Shown piece by piece: positions 1 to 10,065 of a stretch of 64,000 nt of DNA (position 1 is the first letter of the stretch; every line of letters begins with the position of its first letter). Under the pieces are notes generated by a model. It searched no databases and was not told where the DNA came from. It was given only the letters and a program-made list of their open reading frames with translations. The translations under genes and the position numbers were made by a program. This DNA is from Sipunculus nudus. Taxonomy: Eukaryota > Annelida > Sipuncula > Golfingiida > Sipunculidae. The DNA lies in contig CM049307.1 in assembly GCA_026874595.1 (NCBI GenBank), forward strand, positions 46,873,678 through 46,937,677, written 5' to 3'.

Positions 1-174
1 GGGGAAACGTCCGGGCAAATGTAGGGTATAATTTCTTGTCGGAAACTTTGTGGTCGGCACATTTCTGTAAAGAAAGAAAAACTTTGTAAACATCTGTAGC
101 AAACATCAGAATGATAAACAAACATTCCATAAGCATGCTACGCTCTTTTCAAAGCGCATTATCTGTACCAGCTA

Positions 175-331
175 TTGTTAGGAAGAAAAATTGCTCAGGG
201 GAAAATTCTGGGCTGATTCGGGATTCGAACCCATGTCGGTGGCGCACAAGTCAGGTGTACCAACCGCTTCGCTAGAAAAGCAAGCTTCACTAGCGAGACA
301 GTTCGGTCCGTTTTTATGTCACCCCGTACCA
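175..331 (-). mobile_element. tRNA-like SINE/MITE family A, copy 1
   Basis: Read on the minus strand this copy carries a Pol III-type internal promoter. A TAGCGAAGCGG A-box lies about 45 bases before a GGGTTCGAATCCC B-box, which appears on the plus strand near 223-235. The outer ends are inverted relatives: TTGTTAGG at 175-182 and CGTACC near 325-330, against TGTTACG/CGTAACA in copy 2. A SINE normally has a tRNA head and no inverted ends, so this may be a MITE that contains a tRNA-like module. The short open frames across it are translations of the repeat and not a gene. The right end has decayed. Confidence 0.7.
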
Positions 332-449
332 TATCCCCTCTTAAGAGCGTTCTGCTATCAGAACAAGACTAATTATCCCTTGAGTCACACTTTGGTGAGC
401 TTATTCCCTGGGCCACAAAGTTTACCGTAACGTTGGACGAGTCCCCATT

Positions 450-608
450 TTGTTACGAAGACAAATTGCTCGGGGGGAAAATTCTGGGCCTATCCAGATT
501 TCGAACCCATGTCGGTGGCGCACAAGTCCGGCGTACCAACCGCTTCGCTAGAAAAGCAAGCTTCACTTGCGAAACAGTTCGGTCCGCTTTTATGTCATCC
601 CGTAACAA
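450..608 (-). mobile_element. tRNA-like SINE/MITE family A, copy 2
   Basis: This is the best preserved of three copies. The left end reads TTGTTACG (450-457) and the right end CGTAACAA (601-608), a perfect 8-bp terminal inverted repeat. On the minus strand the order is end, GGACCGAA segment, A-box TAGCGAAGCGG, B-box GGGTTCGAA, a CCC-rich segment, then the other end. It has the same orientation as copy 1 and lies about 120 bp from it, so the two may be a local duplication or separate insertions. The frames on both strands are repeat translations. Confidence 0.75.
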
Positions 609-1189
609 TATATCTAAAATCAGAGGTTGTGTAGAAGCGTTAGATTTCCGCTGCCTCGGGAGTGCACAAGCTCTATGCCTGTACATACAAGTGTTTATAA
701 GCATTTTCTTCTCCTACATCTTCCTTCATCCTCCATCACGTTGCAAATCAAAGTTGAGATTTAATCAGAAACTTTCGCTTCAGTTCCATTTGTAAATTTC
801 GGGTAAGGCAAGGGTTCATGAAAGCAAATTCCATCTTTTTTAAACCAAGGTCCTTTGGTTTTTGATTGATTTAACTTGTAATTTACTCTATTTAATAACA
901 AGTGACCCATGGGTCATGACGCTCAGCTGACTGGGAAGAGATTCGCAAAAGGAAATTTTATCATCAGAATGGTAGTATATACCCATTCAACTGAAGCATC
1001 AAACAGATTAACCAACAGGCCAAGATTTAGTCTGTATTTATATATCTCAAAAATAGAGAAAAATGTGTACACTTTTAAAACTAGAATACAGGTAACCGAC
1101 AAGTGACTACATGTATCTGCCAAAATCGGATAGTGAGGCATGGATTGAGTGGCAAGGGGAAATAGAGTGAGGTATGTTGCATATTAGCA
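609..1189. other. Spacer without recognised features
   Basis: AT-rich sequence between the family A copies and the palindrome array. The only open frames are under 75 codons, overlap on both strands and show no domain. I see nothing else in it. Confidence 0.5.
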
Positions 1190-2045
1190 TGGATGTCTGC
1201 AGCCTAAATGTGTATGTAGGTTGTGCCACCTACCACAAATCCAGAAAGCTATCCAAGTTGTATACACCTGCAAAATTTTAGGCAGAAAAGTCAAACCACT
1301 ACATAGCGATTTTTGCCCATGGCAGACAAACAGACAAACACTGTGCAAAAATCTTTGAAGGTAACCCCTCCAGTTTTGTGTATGATAAAGACCTATGTGA
1401 GATGTAAACACATGCACAATTTTGGCCCAATCGGTCAAATGGTTCCTGAGATATGAGCTTGGATGTGTCCAGCGTTAACTAGAATGTAGGTGGCGCCACC
1501 TGTCATAAAATCAAGAAAGCTGTCCACGATGTATAAACCTGCAAAATTTTAGGCAGTTATGTCGAACGACTACAGAGAAATGAGTAATTTTAGGCCACGG
1601 CAGACTAACAGACAGACGCTGTGCAAACATTGTTACAGGTGGCGCCACCATTTTTGTGTATGTTACAGAGCTATCAAAGGGCTACATTTGTATAAATTTT
1701 ATTTCCTGATCGGTCAAACGGTTCCCGAGATATAAGCTTGGATGTCATCAGCGTGAACGTGAACGTAGGAGGCGCCACCTGTCATAAAATCAAGAAAGCT
1801 ATCCTGGATGTATACACATGACGAATTTCAGGTGAATTAGTCAATTCACTGCAGAGATATGAGTGATTTTAACCCAAGGCAGATGAACAGATGGACACTG
1901 TGCAAACATGGTTACAGGTGGCGCCACCATTTATTGTGTATGTTATAAAGCAATCCAAGGGCTACATTTGTATCAATTTTATTTCCTGATCGGTCAAACG
2001 GTTCCCGAGATATGAGGGTTTATGAGTGGAAACAGACCCACAAAT
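1190..2045 (+). repeat. Tandem array 1, about 275-bp units with GGTGGCGCCACC palindromes
   Basis: Three successive units are visible, starting near 1,190, 1,465 and 1,747. Each carries an AAATCAAGAAAGCT-like segment, a CTGCAAAATTTTAGGCAG-like segment, a GCAGACNAACAGAC segment and a CGGTCAAACGGTTCC-type segment followed by GAGATATGAG. Each unit can hold two copies of a 12-bp palindrome; perfect GGTGGCGCCACC lies at 1,489, 1,638 and 1,917, and a one-base variant at 1,768. Divergence between units is substantial, so the array is old. The phrases resemble dispersed non-coding repeats common in marine invertebrates. No transposase or reverse transcriptase is encoded. Confidence 0.85.
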
Positions 2046-2252
2046 GGACACTGGATAGAGAGGAAAGGTCAGAGGTCAATGCAAATTGGTTAGGCACCAG
2101 TTCACATGTGACCTGATAATAGGTGTAAGTTTGGGAAAAATCGGTCCATTAGTCTCCGAGGAGCTCTCTGGAAACGAATGCCGCCGCGGCGGAGGAACTC
2201 GGTCAAAAACATATTATCCGCAAAACTTCATTTTGGCGGATACAAAAATACA
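2046..2252 (+). other. Linker between the two palindrome arrays, with a CCGCCGCGGCGG palindrome
   Basis: This segment joins the 275-bp array to the 335-bp array. It includes a further CGGTCCATTAGTCTCCGAGGA variant of the array 1 phrase. A perfect, all-GC 12-bp palindrome, CCGCCGCGGCGG, lies at 2,181-2,192 in otherwise AT-rich sequence. It probably belongs to the same composite element as its neighbours. Confidence 0.6.
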
Positions 2253-4145
2253 GGTGGCTCCACCAGTCTGCAGAAACTAATAAAAACACTTAATGGTCAA
2301 TATCCATGCAAAAAATCATGGTGATCTCTGCATTAGTTGTTCAGATACTTCAGTTTTTGTATCAAATTGTCCATTATTCTGAGGGATACTTCGGAGTCCT
2401 ATAGCTTGAAGGATATGGGTAACAGAGACCTAATTTCAAGTTTCCACAGGCACCTTTCATGGGCCTCCTTGCATGACAAGAATGAAGATTTTAGGTCCAG
2501 TTGTTGCGATTTGTACCCTGTTGACAGATAACCACATCTTTAAAGGTCTCAAAAAAAAGAAAAAATTCGTAAAAATTTGAAAAAAAAGAGGTTGCACACC
2601 CAGTCTGCAGAAACTGATGGAACAGCTCATGATCAATATGTATGCCGAAAATCATGACCATCAGTGTTGTAGTTATTGAAATACTGCAGTTTTCGTATCA
2701 AATTTTCCATTATTCTGGGGGGGGGGGGGTATTTTGGACCCATACAGCTTAAAGAATATGGGTAACAGAGACCTAATTTCAAGTTTCCATGGAGACTTTT
2801 CATGGGTCTCCCTGTGTGTCAAGAACGAAGATTCTTGGTCCAGTTTTTATGATTTGTGCCCTGTTAACAGATGTTCATATCTTTAAAGGTCTCAAAAATA
2901 CAGAAAAATTTCGTAAAAAAAAACGAACAAATACAGGTGGCTCCACCAATCTGCAGAAACTTATGAAACACTCCATGATCAATATCCATGCAAACAATTA
3001 TGGTTATCTCTGCATTAGTTGTTCAGATACTTTAGCTTTTGTATCAAATTTTCCATTATTCTGAGCTGTACTTTGGAGTGCCATAGCTCAAAGGATATGG
3101 GTAACAGAGACCAAATTTCAGGTTTCCATGGAGACTTATCATGGGTCTCCCTGTGTGTCAAGAACGAAGATTCTAGGTCCAGTCGTTACGATTTGTACCC
3201 TGTTGACAGATAACTACATCCTTAAAGGTCTCAAAAATGGAGAAAACAATTCGTGAACATTGAAAAATACAGGTGGCGCCACCAGTCTGCACAAACTGAT
3301 GAAACATCTCATGATCAATATGTATGTCGAAAATCATGACCATCAGTGATGTAGTTAATGAGATATTGAAGTTTTTGTATGAAATTTTTTACTATTCTGG
3401 GGGGTAATTTTGGGCCCCATAGCTCAAAGGATATGGGTAACAGAGACCTAATTTCTGGTTTCCATGGAGACTTTTCATAGGTCTCTCAGTGTGTCGAAAA
3501 TGAAGATTCTAGGTCCAGTCGTTACGATTTGTGCCACGCTAACAGATGACAGCATCCTCAAAGGTCTCAAAAATAGAGGAAAAAATCGTAAAAAATCAAA
3601 CAGTACAGGTGGCGCCACCAGTCTGCAGGAACTGATCGAACCTCTCATGATCAATATGTATGCCAAAAATGAAGACCATCAGTGATGTAGTTATTGAGAT
3701 ATTGAAGTTTTTGTATGAAATTTTTTACTATTCTGGGGGGTACTTTGGGGCCCCATAGCTCAAAGGATATGGGTAACAGAGACCTAATTTCTGGTTTCCA
3801 AGGAGATTTTTTATGGACCTCTCAGTGCGTTAAGAATTAAGATTCTAAGTCACATTTTTAAAGGTCTCAAAAATAGAGAAAAAAAATCGTAAAAAATCGA
3901 AAAATACAGGTGGCGCCACCAGTCTGCAGGAAGTGATGTAACATCTCATGATCAATATGTATGCCAAAAATCATGACCATCAGTCAAGTAGTTAATGAGA
4001 TATTGAAGTTTTTGTATGAAATTTTTGACTTTTCTGGGGGGTACTTTGGGGCCACATAGCTCGAAGGATATGGGTAACAGAGACCTAATTTCTGGTTTCC
4101 AAGGAGATTTTTTATGGACCTCTCAGAATCCCAAGTTACAAGGTT
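2253..4145 (+). repeat. Tandem array 2, about 335-bp units with GGTGGCGCCACC palindromes
   Basis: Six units begin with a CAGGTGGCNCCACCAGTCTGCAG-like segment. The palindrome positions are 2,253, a decayed one near 2,590, 2,937, 3,272, 3,608 and 3,909, giving spacings near 335-342 and a last spacing of 301. Every unit also contains AAAGGATATGGGTAACAGAG and a GGTCCAG...TACGATTTGT segment. The palindrome is perfect at 3,272, 3,608 and 3,909; at 2,253 and 2,937 it reads GGTGGCTCCACC. Several open frames of 64-91 codons recur with the unit period and reflect the repeat, not genes. The array is non-coding and diverged between units. Confidence 0.9.
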
Positions 4146-4177
4146 CTAGGTCCAGCGGTTACGATTTGTGCCTGGTT

Positions 4178-4265
4178 AACGGACGGACAGACGGACAGAC
4201 GGACAGACGGACGACGGACAAAGAGTGATCGCTATAGCTCAGATGACTTTCAGTCAGCTGAGCTA
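4178..4265 (+). repeat. (ACGGACAG)n tail and terminal hairpin of the array element
   Basis: Array 2 runs into a GACGGACAGACGG short tandem repeat at about 4,181-4,218. A near-perfect hairpin follows at 4,235-4,265: TAGCTCAG (4,235-4,242) pairs with CTGAGCTA (4,258-4,265), and inside them TGACT pairs with AGTCA around a triloop, with one a/g mismatch. AAAAA follows the stem. This looks like a defined 3' end for the composite, which would then span about 1,190-4,265. Confidence 0.75.
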
Positions 4266-5419
4266 AAAATGAACCAGGTAAATAAAATTTCATCCTGATT
4301 TAACCAAAATATACGTGATTTTTATCATTATTTTGTTAAAACAATAGTTTTTGTGTGGGGCCTTAATGCAATCTTTGGATCGGCTCTCCCAGAGGCAGGA
4401 AACATTTCTTTGCGTCCTTGCTGACGTCATTATCATTACATGCATAACATTGAATTATGTTTTTCTGATTAATCACGTTCTTGGTCAGAATAACCGTTAT
4501 AACAGTGAACAACTTCAATACAAAAAAGGACATTATAACATTAATTGTCACAAATGGCTCTATCATAGTAATTCGATATTACAGTCCAATTTGTAACACA
4601 AGTTTATTTATAGAATGCTGATCTGACAGAATCATGGGATTAAATGCGAAAGCGATGGGTGAGGCATCCGCTTCTTCCCTTCCTTAAATTAATGGATTCA
4701 ACATTACAAACGCACGCAATCAAAGCGAATTGCCGCAGTCCCGAGGTCCTTTTTTAATTGATTTTTAATTATCCAGTAATTTTTGGAATCTGAGACGGGT
4801 CGTTTTACTATAGCGCCAAACAGCTTAGGACCATGTTCACAGCAAAATGACGACAGATTCAGAGCGCTGCAAGTTTAAGAATGCGCTGACTCTTACCTAT
4901 ATGTGAATGACAACACGATGTTGTCCGGGTTCAAACCTTGCAAGTAACAACCCGATCCCAGACCACCTTCAGAATTAAGTAATGCCTAAATCAATAGCCC
5001 TAGCTATTATTGTAAATTAGCTGTATTTTACACTGGGATAGTATTCCTTGTATTAAAAAATATGGCGAATCAGATTACCTCCAAAATGTAATGGATATTT
5101 ACATTGATATTATCTTAACCCTAGATAAAATTACAACAAATTCTGTTCAACGACAGTACTTTTTACGTATATCTTCTGACAGACAAGCCGAGGATAAAAG
5201 TATAATACCTCTCGTCACCTGGGTGTTACTACTTTCCTTGCAGTAATTTCTCGAACTGGTTAAGTCTAACCCGCCCCCCCCCCCCCACACCCGCATTCTT
5301 TGAGTTGCATTCCTGTTTGGGGTATTAAGGTCCTTCCATTTAATAACAAACCCTTAATTCCCTAAACCCCAGAACGATGAAGGTGAAGACAGTACATTCT
5401 TAATGTTTTATTGTAAATT

Positions 5420-5551
5420 GAATATATGTATATATATGTGTGTGTGTCTGTTGATGATCTGTACATATAATGCTTATTCCAGTAGATATACATTTATATA
5501 AATATACACACACACACACACATATTTATATATATATGTATATATATATTT
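5420..5551. repeat. Compound (TA)/(TG) and (AC)/(TA) microsatellite
   Basis: TATATATGTGTGTGTGT at about 5,428-5,447 and ACACACAC followed by TATATATA at about 5,505-5,550 flank some 55 bp of unique sequence. Confidence 0.9.
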
Positions 5552-5965
5552 ACGAATTTCTGTTTCACGGTATCGATCCCTGTCACAGACAATAAGTATA
5601 AAGCATGAGAAATAGATATTTTAGATTTTTCTGACAGAAAAATATTACTTGTGATACATACAAAGTGAAATTATTAAGATATCATACATTTTACAAGGAA
5701 ATTAAAACAAAATCGCGTTTGTAAAGGAATTAGTGAAAACTTGCTTAATTCAGCTTAGGAGATGTTTGAAAAGATCGAAAACGCTATTTAAAGACTAGAG
5801 CCATGGTACTCTGTGATTAAAATATCTTCGTGGCGGCCAAGGGTCGCCCGATGTGGGTCTACCATGTACAAATAGTTCAAAAGGTGATTCGTGCACCAGT
5901 TAACGCTTAGCGTAATCACTTCTAAATATTCCTGGGTGTCTGATTTGGCTTAGATCTGTCGATCT

Positions 5966-6012
5966 GTTATTGAGTAATCTGGCGGGCGCAGACACATATA
6001 AACACGTGTAGG
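5966..6012 (+). repeat. Dispersed repeat D, copy 1 (partial)
   Basis: Contains TAATCTGGCGGG and ATATAAACACGTG, the two conserved blocks of a family also seen at 35,280-35,368, 38,361-38,453 (reversed) and 47,996-48,052. This copy is short and diverged. Confidence 0.5.
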
Positions 6013-6205
6013 CCCGATTAAATGCCCTACTGTCGCCAGCGGGAGGTCCGGAGGTATTATATGGTGTTTGTACTTAATATGTGTTGCTGTTCTGCACATG
6101 TTGGTTGATCCAGTAGTTCTGCAGTCCCCGATGTTACAGAACCATAAAAGCTTATCCTCATGTTCACTGCATATGTAAACGGCTCTGATACCTTCCTGAC
6201 TAATG

Positions 6206-6232
6206 TTAGTATGTATGTATGTATTAGTATAT

Positions 6233-6288
<56 letters not shown>

Positions 6289-6302
6289 GTATATAAGATA
6301 TA
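6206..6302. repeat. (TATG)n and (TA)n microsatellite
   Basis: A short TATG run (6,211-6,225) leads into an almost pure TA tract from about 6,236 to 6,280, then degenerate TA. Confidence 0.95.
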
Positions 6303-7625
6303 AACATAAATATTTATTGGTGTGCCAATAATCGATTATGACGATGATTGGTCATTTTCTTTCGTAATCGATAACATTGATTGCATTTTTAATTATCGAT
6401 CAGAAACGAATAGGCATGCACATCAAGTAGATTTATGCGGCCCTTTGTATATATAGACCCAGCAGGCAGCCTAAAGAAGCTTAGACAAAGTTCCTTTTGC
6501 TGCGGTTTGGCAAATCCATCAGCTGTACAGCTCATTGGTCAGTTGTCTTGCAATTAATTTTATAAGGCTGACAAAATTAATGTGGAATGCAAACAATAGA
6601 ACACAGAACAAGCCCACTGAGGAAGGAGTGCAACTGATACAGTCAACATCCCTAAGTGTTTTGCCTAACAGCACTGCACGTGCTGCTAAATCACGTGGTC
6701 TATGACGTCACTATGCAGTCCCCTATTGAAAAGGGGAGTTTGAATAGATCCAAAACTCCCGAATGAGGGTAAAGAGTGGGGACTATTTTGAAAACAGTAT
6801 TATGGGGAAAACAGTGCGAAAAAAATATTTCTTCGTCAACAGGGTTTAAACAACATTACACCCCCAAGGATCCGCCCCTGCGTATCACAAAACAGTTTTA
6901 ATTTAACTAGATGAAAAAACTTGTAAAATCACACGAGTATACATTTCCCTCATCATTACATTGTAAAGAAAATGATGCTTTTATTTCGTATAAGATCGTT
7001 TCGCTATGAAATTAAAGATTATACGAGAATAATATTTAAGAAACAAGCTCATGTAGTTGTGCGTTATACAAAGTCTTGTTTTTTATCTCGACGCCGTAGG
7101 ATGCACATACTGTGAAAAATACCAAGATGTACCCTAGATAATTAAAATTGGTGCAAATTATCCATGGGAAAAGTGGAATGAAAGTTGAATGAAAAGGTGA
7201 CGTTGATTCTCCTTCAGACAGACAAACAGGGGCTTGGACAGACAAGTGGTAAGCTCGGCTCTCTCTACTGGCGACCCAGGTTCTTAATTACTCCTAATTA
7301 AATTTTACGCGTTTTTTTAAACCGTTTGCATTTAACACGTATCTAATATAATCATCTAAGTTTTAGGGCTCGTGTTGAAGGTAGGATCGGCCAAGGTTCT
7401 TTGTTAGAGCCCTTTGTTCCCTAAGAACCAAAACGATCCTCTTAAAAGTCCCCGAAAAAATGTAATTTGGGCGTGATTTATGTTTTACCAAAACCAATGG
7501 CATGACTAAACGCAAGAACACGCTTCAAGATAAAATCAAGCCGAGCGATAATGAACCAGATATCAAAGTAACAATGAAAATGGTTGTCAGCAAACGACGA
7601 AGAAAATCTTGATAAAAAATACTAA

Positions 7626-7892
7626 TCACGTGATATCAGCGGAACTTGAATCGCTCCACTCCACGAGGTATTGACCAAAGGAATCAACAGGAAGTCTTTT
7701 TTTCTGTGACGTCGGGTCAAGTGAAAGGAAGAATGCTATCTTTAAACCAACACTGACACTCCTCCTGAACAACCCGGATGTACACGGGAATGGACACGTG
7801 ATGAGCATACTCTCATACACAAGGTGCAACATCCGACGCTGTCTTTGTTTAGAGAGTGAACTGACGAAGTGTTCAAGTAGGGCAGTCAGCAT
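7626..7892 (-). other. Unassigned 88-codon ATG open frame
   Basis: This minus-strand frame starts at a true ATG (7,890-7,892) and ends at a TGA inside ATATCACGTGA. Its composition is not obviously repeat-like: there is a basic stretch KQRQRR near residues 15-20 and a hydrophobic stretch near residues 48-56. No signal peptide, domain or neighbouring exon could be identified. It could be a chance frame, which is the more likely reading in a region without other coding signal. Confidence 0.12.
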
Positions 7893-8025
7893 GGACTGTC
7901 TTGCTTTTAGCTTTCACGCATAAAAATTTAAAGGTAAAATGAGAAAAATATACATTAACAATTAATTCCGCTTTTTTCATTTATTTTTCTTTCTTCTCTT
8001 TCAATTCATCTTTCTTTTTTCTCTG

Positions 8026-8071
8026 ACACACACACACACGTTCCATGTGCCTGCCTTCTTTCTGTCTTCAC

Positions 8072-8134
<63 letters not shown>

Positions 8135-8260
8135 AATTGAGTGTTTATTCAGTTCAAAATATCAAATTATATATAAATATATATATAGATACATAGATTA
8201 TATTATATTAAATATAGATATCTGTGTGTGTGACTGTGTGTGTCGTGTGTGAGTGAGTGA
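8026..8260. repeat. Compound (AC)n, (TC)n(TA)n and (TG)n microsatellite
   Basis: AC repeats at 8,026-8,039, (CT)n at 8,071-8,098 passing directly into (TA)n to about 8,132, degenerate TA to 8,220, then TG-rich sequence to 8,260. The direct TC-to-TA junction recurs at three other loci in the window. Confidence 0.95.
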
Positions 8261-8883
8261 GACAAAACAGACACAACGTAGCAGAGTGTATATGGGCACA
8301 CCTCTACAGATTTATGGATTCCAGTTATTGATGGACATCTTTATCTGAAAGAAACATCTGAATACCCCGTTCAGAAGACACTATTATCGCGCCAATCGTT
8401 TCCTCCATGCCGTTATAACCCTGTCCGCATCAAAAACAATCTTCAAGCTTTCTTTCGACGGAGAATATGTGCTTTCTGACGAAAATACCCTGGATGACTG
8501 CGAAGCGCCTGAAATAAATCGTCTGCTTGGATAAACGAAGCATTATATCAGGCCGGCTGGCTCTCTCTCTCATTGTATGCCATTTCTCATTCGCCGGGAT
8601 TTTCACCTTTTCCGCTTGTCTCCGTTCATGATTTGAAATTTCCTTGCATCTGTGATATATCAGGTGATATCTTGGCTTCATTTAGCAGCTAAAGACGCCC
8701 AGGCCTTAACTTACATTCGTAAAGGAATAATGCATATGTTGGCATTATTTTCTATTTTATGAGGTAATTGTTACGTTTGTAAAGTACAGATGTGGCAGAA
8801 CATGAGTCTTTCAGAAACAATTTAAATACATTTGTGTAAGTTCAGTTATTGTGGATAATTAAAGCAAATTGTTTTTATATATA

Positions 8884-10065
8884 CAGTGGAGCGCCGTTCA
8901 TCCGGACACCGTTCATCCGTAATTGAAACATGAGAACCGCAATAATGACCTTTAATCCGAAATTATACACATGAAAATCTGGCATCTAAAAATAATATAT
9001 ATTACATCAGAAGAGCAGATCGTCGCACGTGTGTTTATTCCCGGCCCTGACTAATTAATAAATGCATAACCGGTTGTTGAGCTGCAGGTGTGACAACACC
9101 TTATCACCCTGGTTTGTGCAAACGCAGCCAACCCTTCGCTAGGACTTATACTCATTTATGCAGTTGTAGGTGTGAAAACGACCACCTGTTAGGTCACCTA
9201 ATTTACCTTTTGTCGCACCTTGCCGGGTTGTTTACACCGGTTAACCGTCCGGTGATGAAAGCGAGGAGATTCTGTGTTGATAAAGTAGTACTCTGATACG
9301 CTCGTAATTGTTCTCATCTGAGCAGTTTAACATTGCAAGCAAATCTGTTTTTAATATAAGCTTTATCATGACACGTACTTTAATTCATAATTTAGCAAAT
9401 CATTGCCACGAAAACACCGATCGCAGCACTCAAGTTTCATGTCAGGTGGAGTCGGGTTTTCGCACACTCAAGCGACATGTCCTGTCACTTTAAGGCATGC
9501 ACTTTATTTCTAAAGCATCTTGGAGACGCTTGATTGAATTGCCCTTGACAAGAGAGTTCAGTTTTGGCAGATAAACCATAAGTGACACCAAGAACGGTCG
9601 TCACAAGCTAAGGGACTTCAAGGGTCTGATGCAAGACACGCAGGTTTTCCAGGGGAAGAAAGCTGACGCGCATGGCGCCTGTTGACAAGTTAGTTTGACT
9701 GTTTGCAAATAGGGGGCGGTTCAAAGGCGGTTAAACTGTCATGGCGGATATCCACTCGTTCGGCAAGGGATAACTGGTTCATGTACTTCTCACTTAATAT
9801 ACTTACTTATATACTTAATAATAAGAAGAAAATATAATATTAATAATTACTTGAATGAACGTTTGATTTGTTGATTCTATGTAAGCAAACAAGTTTTTTT
9901 CTCATAAACTTTTTAATAACTCTGAAAGCTAACCGAAGAACATGTCACCGTGCCACTATTCACAGAAGTAATATCGGGCTGTCGACATAAATGCCACGAT
10001 GTTATTTTACACATCCGAACAAAACCCTTGTTCCCCGAGATGTTCGGATGAACGGGCCTCCACGT
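8884..10065. mobile_element. Non-autonomous pogo/Tigger-like DNA transposon (Tc1/mariner superfamily)
   Basis: The left end reads TA, then CAGTGGAGCGCCGTTCATCC from 8,884. The right end, reverse-complemented, reads AACGTGGAGGCCCGTTCATC from 10,066 inward. TA dinucleotides flank both ends (8,882-8,883 and 10,066-10,067). CAGTGGA...CC..TCATCCG termini with TA target duplication are characteristic of pogo-type elements. Both ends have extra subterminal copies: CCGTTCATCCG is directly repeated on the left, and CATCCGAACA at 10,012-10,021 faces TGTTCGGATG at 10,041-10,050 on the right. No DDE transposase or CENP-B-like helix-turn-helix frame is present; the longest internal frame is 68 codons, so it would depend on a transposase from elsewhere. 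The terminal base order at the right end (CACGT instead of CACTG) has mutated. Confidence 0.7.

Larger units (their letters stand above)
4266..8883. other. Mostly unique AT-rich stretch, no gene recognised
   Basis: Holds a C-run of 14 at 5,273-5,286, microsatellites (listed separately) and a copy of dispersed repeat D at 5,966-6,012. GGATCCGCCCCTG near 6,868 resembles the GGGGCGGATCC ends of some DNA transposons, but no partner end was found. Two minus-strand ATG frames of 83-88 codons (7,626-7,892 and 8,430-8,681) show no recognisable domain. Confidence 0.45.

Noticed and set aside
3293-3305. CTGATGAAAC in array 2 units as a hammerhead core
   Set aside because: There is no room for stem II between CTGATGA and GAAA, and no stem I partner exists.
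3019-4228. Frames of 64-91 codons in tandem array 2
   Set aside because: Similar peptides recur with the 335-bp period and are interrupted differently in each unit, so they follow the repeat and are not genes.
4915-4950. GGGTTCAAACC near 4,927 as a tRNA B-box
   Set aside because: No A-box at the required upstream distance and no tRNA fold.
6855-6885. DNA transposon end with GGATCCGCCCCTG
   Set aside because: A matching inverted partner could not be found within a few kilobases.
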